DNA of 64,000 bases from Sphingomonas sp. NBWT7. GTDB taxonomy: Bacteria; Pseudomonadota; Alphaproteobacteria; Sphingomonadales; Sphingomonadaceae. How positions within the stretch are numbered: the stretch's first letter is position 1; every line of letters begins with the position of its first letter. The stretch spans positions 2,317,501 to 2,381,500 of the forward strand of contig NZ_CP043639.1 in assembly GCF_014217605.1 (NCBI RefSeq), given 5' to 3'. A program made the translations under genes and the position numbers. The notes below the pieces were generated by a model. The model saw only the letters and a program-made list of their open reading frames with translations, made no database searches and was not told the DNA's origin. Below, piece after piece: positions 61,659-64,000 of this stretch.

Positions 61659-62810
61659 ATGAGCGATCCACGCTCAGGTTTGATGCGCCCGAAAGTATTG
61701 GGCTGGCTGTTTGCTCCGGTCGCACGACACCCAGAAATACGTGACGAACTGATCGGTACGGTCGTTCAACGTCGACCGGCAGTCTTTATCTCCTGTGCCG
61801 CAGTGATGATCATGAGCATCTCGGCCGCGATCCTGACGGGAAGCGCTTGGGCTCTCGGCTGGTTCGCCGCCGACTTTGCGCTTATCTCTTATCGGCTCTA
61901 CCTCTCGTTTCGCTATGACGACGGGAGTGCTGAACCGATCAGAGGTCGCGCCGAAGTAGTCGCTTCGATGTTCACGCTGTTCATCGTTTTCGGGTTGGGC
62001 TGCTCCATCTGCATCATCAGTGGACCTGCCGCTCTTATGCTGATGGCGCTCATCTCGGTGTTAGGCGTATTTGCCGGCGTCGCTTCACGCTGGGCGGCGT
62101 TTCCCAGGTTGGCGTTGGTGACCATCACCGCAATCGCGATACCGGTATGCCTGGCGGTGACTGTACGAGCCGGCGGAGGACTGGGCATGGCCGCAGTACA
62201 GTTCGCCGCCGTTGCCGCGATGACAATCTCCCAAACGGTGCAGAATCACCGCACCCTTCTGAGGATGCTCGTAGCGGAACATCGAAACGCCTTGCTGGCG
62301 CGGACCGACGCTCTGACCGGTTTGGGAAACAGGATACGGCTGCGCGAGGATCTTAAAGCTCTCCTTTCCGATCGTTCGGCCACGGAGTGTCGGCGCGAGG
62401 CCCTGCTGTACCTCGACCTCGATGGCTTCAAGGCGTTCAATGACACTCGCGGGCACGATGCTGGCGACGAATTGCTTAAGAAAGTCGGCGAGACGATCTC
62501 TACAATGGCGAAGGACGGTCGCGCGTATCGCCTCGGAGGTGACGAGTTCGTCGTGGTAAGCCCTCTCTGCGACCAGCTCTCCGCCGTCCAACTGGCCCAA
62601 CACATCGTTGGTGGGGTGGCGAGCACGCGGCTTGGAGGCAGTTGTGCTGGCGTTGGTGTGAGTGTTGGCATCGCGCTCGTAAGTGAGAACGACTCACCGG
62701 AGGCATTGCTCATTCGAGCCGATGAGGCGCTTTATGCGGCTAAGCGCGCTGGCAAGTCTTGCTATCATGTAGCCGATGCGCCGTCTTTCCATCGCCCTCT
62801 GGCGGCTTAG
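61659..62810 (+). CDS. Membrane-bound diguanylate cyclase (GGDEF)
   Basis: A 383-residue protein. About six hydrophobic segments (for example AVFISCAAVMIMSISAAIL, VASMFTLFIVFGLGCSICII) form an N-terminal membrane sensor. The GGDEF domain reads ARTDALTGLGNRIRL, LYLDLDGFKAFNDTRGHDAGDELL and YRLGGDEFVVV (GGDEF 293-297). The active site is intact, so it should make cyclic di-GMP from GTP. The product-inhibition RxxD motif normally five residues before GGDEF is absent. The ATG after TGTTGTA is used; GTG 51 bases upstream is an alternative. No EAL domain. Confidence 0.9.
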   Translation: MSDPRSGLMRPKVLGWLFAPVARHPEIRDELIGTVVQRRPAVFISCAAVMIMSISAAILTGSAWALGWFAADFALISYRLYLSFRYDDGSAEPIRGRAEVVASMFTLFIVFGLGCSICIISGPAALMLMALISVLGVFAGVASRWAAFPRLALVTITAIAIPVCLAVTVRAGGGLGMAAVQFAAVAAMTISQTVQNHRTLLRMLVAEHRNALLARTDALTGLGNRIRLREDLKALLSDRSATECRREALLYLDLDGFKAFNDTRGHDAGDELLKKVGETISTMAKDGRAYRLGGDEFVVVSPLCDQLSAVQLAQHIVGGVASTRLGGSCAGVGVSVGIALVSENDSPEALLIRADEALYAAKRAGKSCYHVADAPSFHRPLAA

Positions 62811-63137
62811 CCGTGTACAAAATCAGCCGTTCAAATCGTGACTCAGCGCCCGCCGACCATTCGCCAACATCAACGGCCGGTTTCCACTGGGTGAAGCGCT
62901 ATCTTACGAGAAAGACCCATATCCGGTCGTTCGCGGCCTCTTTTTTGCCCCCCCCTTTTCGGCCATCCGTTTATGTTGCCCTTGGAGGAGGAATTGAGCC
63001 TTCGCCCCGCTCGCTGACCCAAGAGCTTCTCGAAAAAGGGCGGCATTCGAGATGCTACCGCGGTTCTGATGTCCGTCACCTTGATGGGTGATACGATCCA
63101 GATTGCGGCCACGCTCAGACACCGCTAGCTGTTGCAT
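62811..63137. other. Intergenic stretch with T and C tracts
   Basis: About 330 bases with no credible gene. A run of T followed by a run of C and again T occurs near 62,940-62,960, which could be part of a terminator for the GGDEF gene, though no clear stem was found. Confidence 0.4.
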
Positions 63138-64000
63138 ATGAGTAATACAGTCAGTGTGCTGAAGCAGGCAGTTTACGGCGGTTTGGGCGTGCTGGTGGCT
63201 TCCGCCTCAGTGGCGAACGCCAGAACGAACGTCACGCTGCCGGATATGACCACAACCCTCATCGAACAGCGCGTGGAGAGCGCGTCGATCGCCCTGATCC
63301 GCAACGGACGGATGGTGTCTGCTGGAGCGTGGGGCATGGCGGGGCCGAACCGCGCAGCGACAGCCTCCACGCCCTACAATCTCGCGTCGCTGACGAAGCC
63401 GCTTACTGCAGAAGTCATCCTGCGACTGGTGTCGGCCGGCAAGCTGTCGCTCGACGAGCCGATGGATCGCTACTGGAGCGATCCCGACCTGTCGCGCGAT
63501 CCACGGCGGATGAAGCTGACGGTTCGCATGGCGCTGAGCCATCGCACCGGGTTGCCGAACTGGCGTGATGCGAAGGGACTGGCTTTCGAACATGATCCCG
63601 GCACGACGACCGGCTATTCGGGCGAGGGATATCAATACGCGGCGCGCTACGCCGAGCACCGCACCGGGCAATCGTTCGAGACACTTGCTGGCCGCTGGCT
63701 GTTCGCCCCCGCCCACATGCGCGCCTCGGGCTATGTGTCGGCGCAAGGCGAGACGGTGCCGATTGCCGTGCCATACGACGACGCGGGCAAGCCGCTGCCG
63801 GTCGAGCGGGTGACGCGATACAACGCTGCCGATCTCGCCCACGCGACAGCGCGTGATTATGCGCGCTTCCTCATCGATGCCCGCAACGATCGGGGCCTGG
63901 TCGCGTCTTTAGCGGCGGAACGCAGCAAATCGCAGGGCGACCTGGCGCCCGAAATATGTGCCGGACCGAAAGCGGTCACCTGTCCGCCCTGGACTGGCTT
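63138..64000 (+). CDS. Serine beta-lactamase-like hydrolase, C-terminus beyond window
   Basis: The frame is open from the ATG at 63138 to the window end, giving about 287 residues. A signal peptide (LKQAVYGGLGVLVASASVANA) is followed by a class C beta-lactamase/PBP-type domain. NLASLTKPLTAEV contains SxxK (SLTK), then HRTGLPNW and TGYSGEGYQYAA, where YSG takes the place of the YxN motif. The family includes D-aminopeptidases, esterases and beta-lactamases, and the first two motifs alone do not separate them. Probably periplasmic. Confidence 0.85.
   Translation, partial: MSNTVSVLKQAVYGGLGVLVASASVANARTNVTLPDMTTTLIEQRVESASIALIRNGRMVSAGAWGMAGPNRAATASTPYNLASLTKPLTAEVILRLVSAGKLSLDEPMDRYWSDPDLSRDPRRMKLTVRMALSHRTGLPNWRDAKGLAFEHDPGTTTGYSGEGYQYAARYAEHRTGQSFETLAGRWLFAPAHMRASGYVSAQGETVPIAVPYDDAGKPLPVERVTRYNAADLAHATARDYARFLIDARNDRGLVASLAAERSKSQGDLAPEICAGPKAVTCPPWTG

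Noticed and set aside
62936..62965. T and C homopolymer tract as a phase-variable element
   Set aside because: It lies in non-coding DNA with no gene or promoter whose reading it could switch.

Overview
The window reads as chromosomal DNA of a high-GC alphaproteobacterium, most likely a Sphingomonas-like sphingomonad. The grounds are GC-rich codon use, many GTG starts, and family-level resemblance of the proteins; no rRNA or complete tRNA gene is present to settle it. Nearly all genes are tightly packed, often with 4-base GTGA or ATGA overlaps.

Left end (1-5,060): a polysaccharide or glycosylation region. It holds a truncated STELLO-like glycosyltransferase, a GT14-type glycosyltransferase, a decayed IS481-family transposase in AT-rich surroundings, GDP-mannose 4,6-dehydratase and an S1/P1-type nuclease gene cut by an in-frame TGA. 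From 5,850 to 12,600 lies a mobile-element remnant: a small unknown gene, an XRE regulator, a PD-(D/E)xK-like protein, a ParB-methyltransferase fusion, a terminase pair (TerL plus a DUF5681 protein) and a P4-type integrase. A degraded tRNA-Ser-like 3' end (candidate attachment site) and repeated TTTCCCG half-sites precede the integrase. No head, tail or lysis genes were seen.

From 12,870 to 61,155 the window holds a type VI secretion system (T6SS) locus. One minus-strand operon encodes TssK, TssL (with an OmpA domain), TssM, TagF, PP2C phosphatase and Ser/Thr kinase. A second minus-strand operon encodes an OmpA-like protein, TssA, TssB, TssC, Hcp, TagJ, TssE, TssF, TssG, a muramidase, a lipoprotein, TssH (ClpV), an amidase-like protein and another lipoprotein. 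A divergent plus-strand operon encodes VgrG, an FHA protein (TagH), PAAR, a DUF4123-Rhs fusion toxin and its probable immunity protein. All core genes except tssJ are recognisable. Kinase, phosphatase, FHA protein and TagF point to threonine-phosphorylation control. The two peptidoglycan hydrolases, each followed by a lipoprotein gene, look like effector-immunity pairs.

Inside the T6SS locus, between the tssK side and the tssA-H side, sits a 14-kb minus-strand operon (24,656-38,714): a TpsB outer-membrane transporter, a 2,792-residue TpsA exoprotein, a CHAT-domain caspase-like lipoprotein and a CPBP intramembrane protease. This two-partner secretion plus two-protease cassette is the most intriguing unit here, together with the DUF4123-Rhs fusion.

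Right end (61,156-64,000): a membrane-bound GGDEF diguanylate cyclase and a truncated serine beta-lactamase-like hydrolase.
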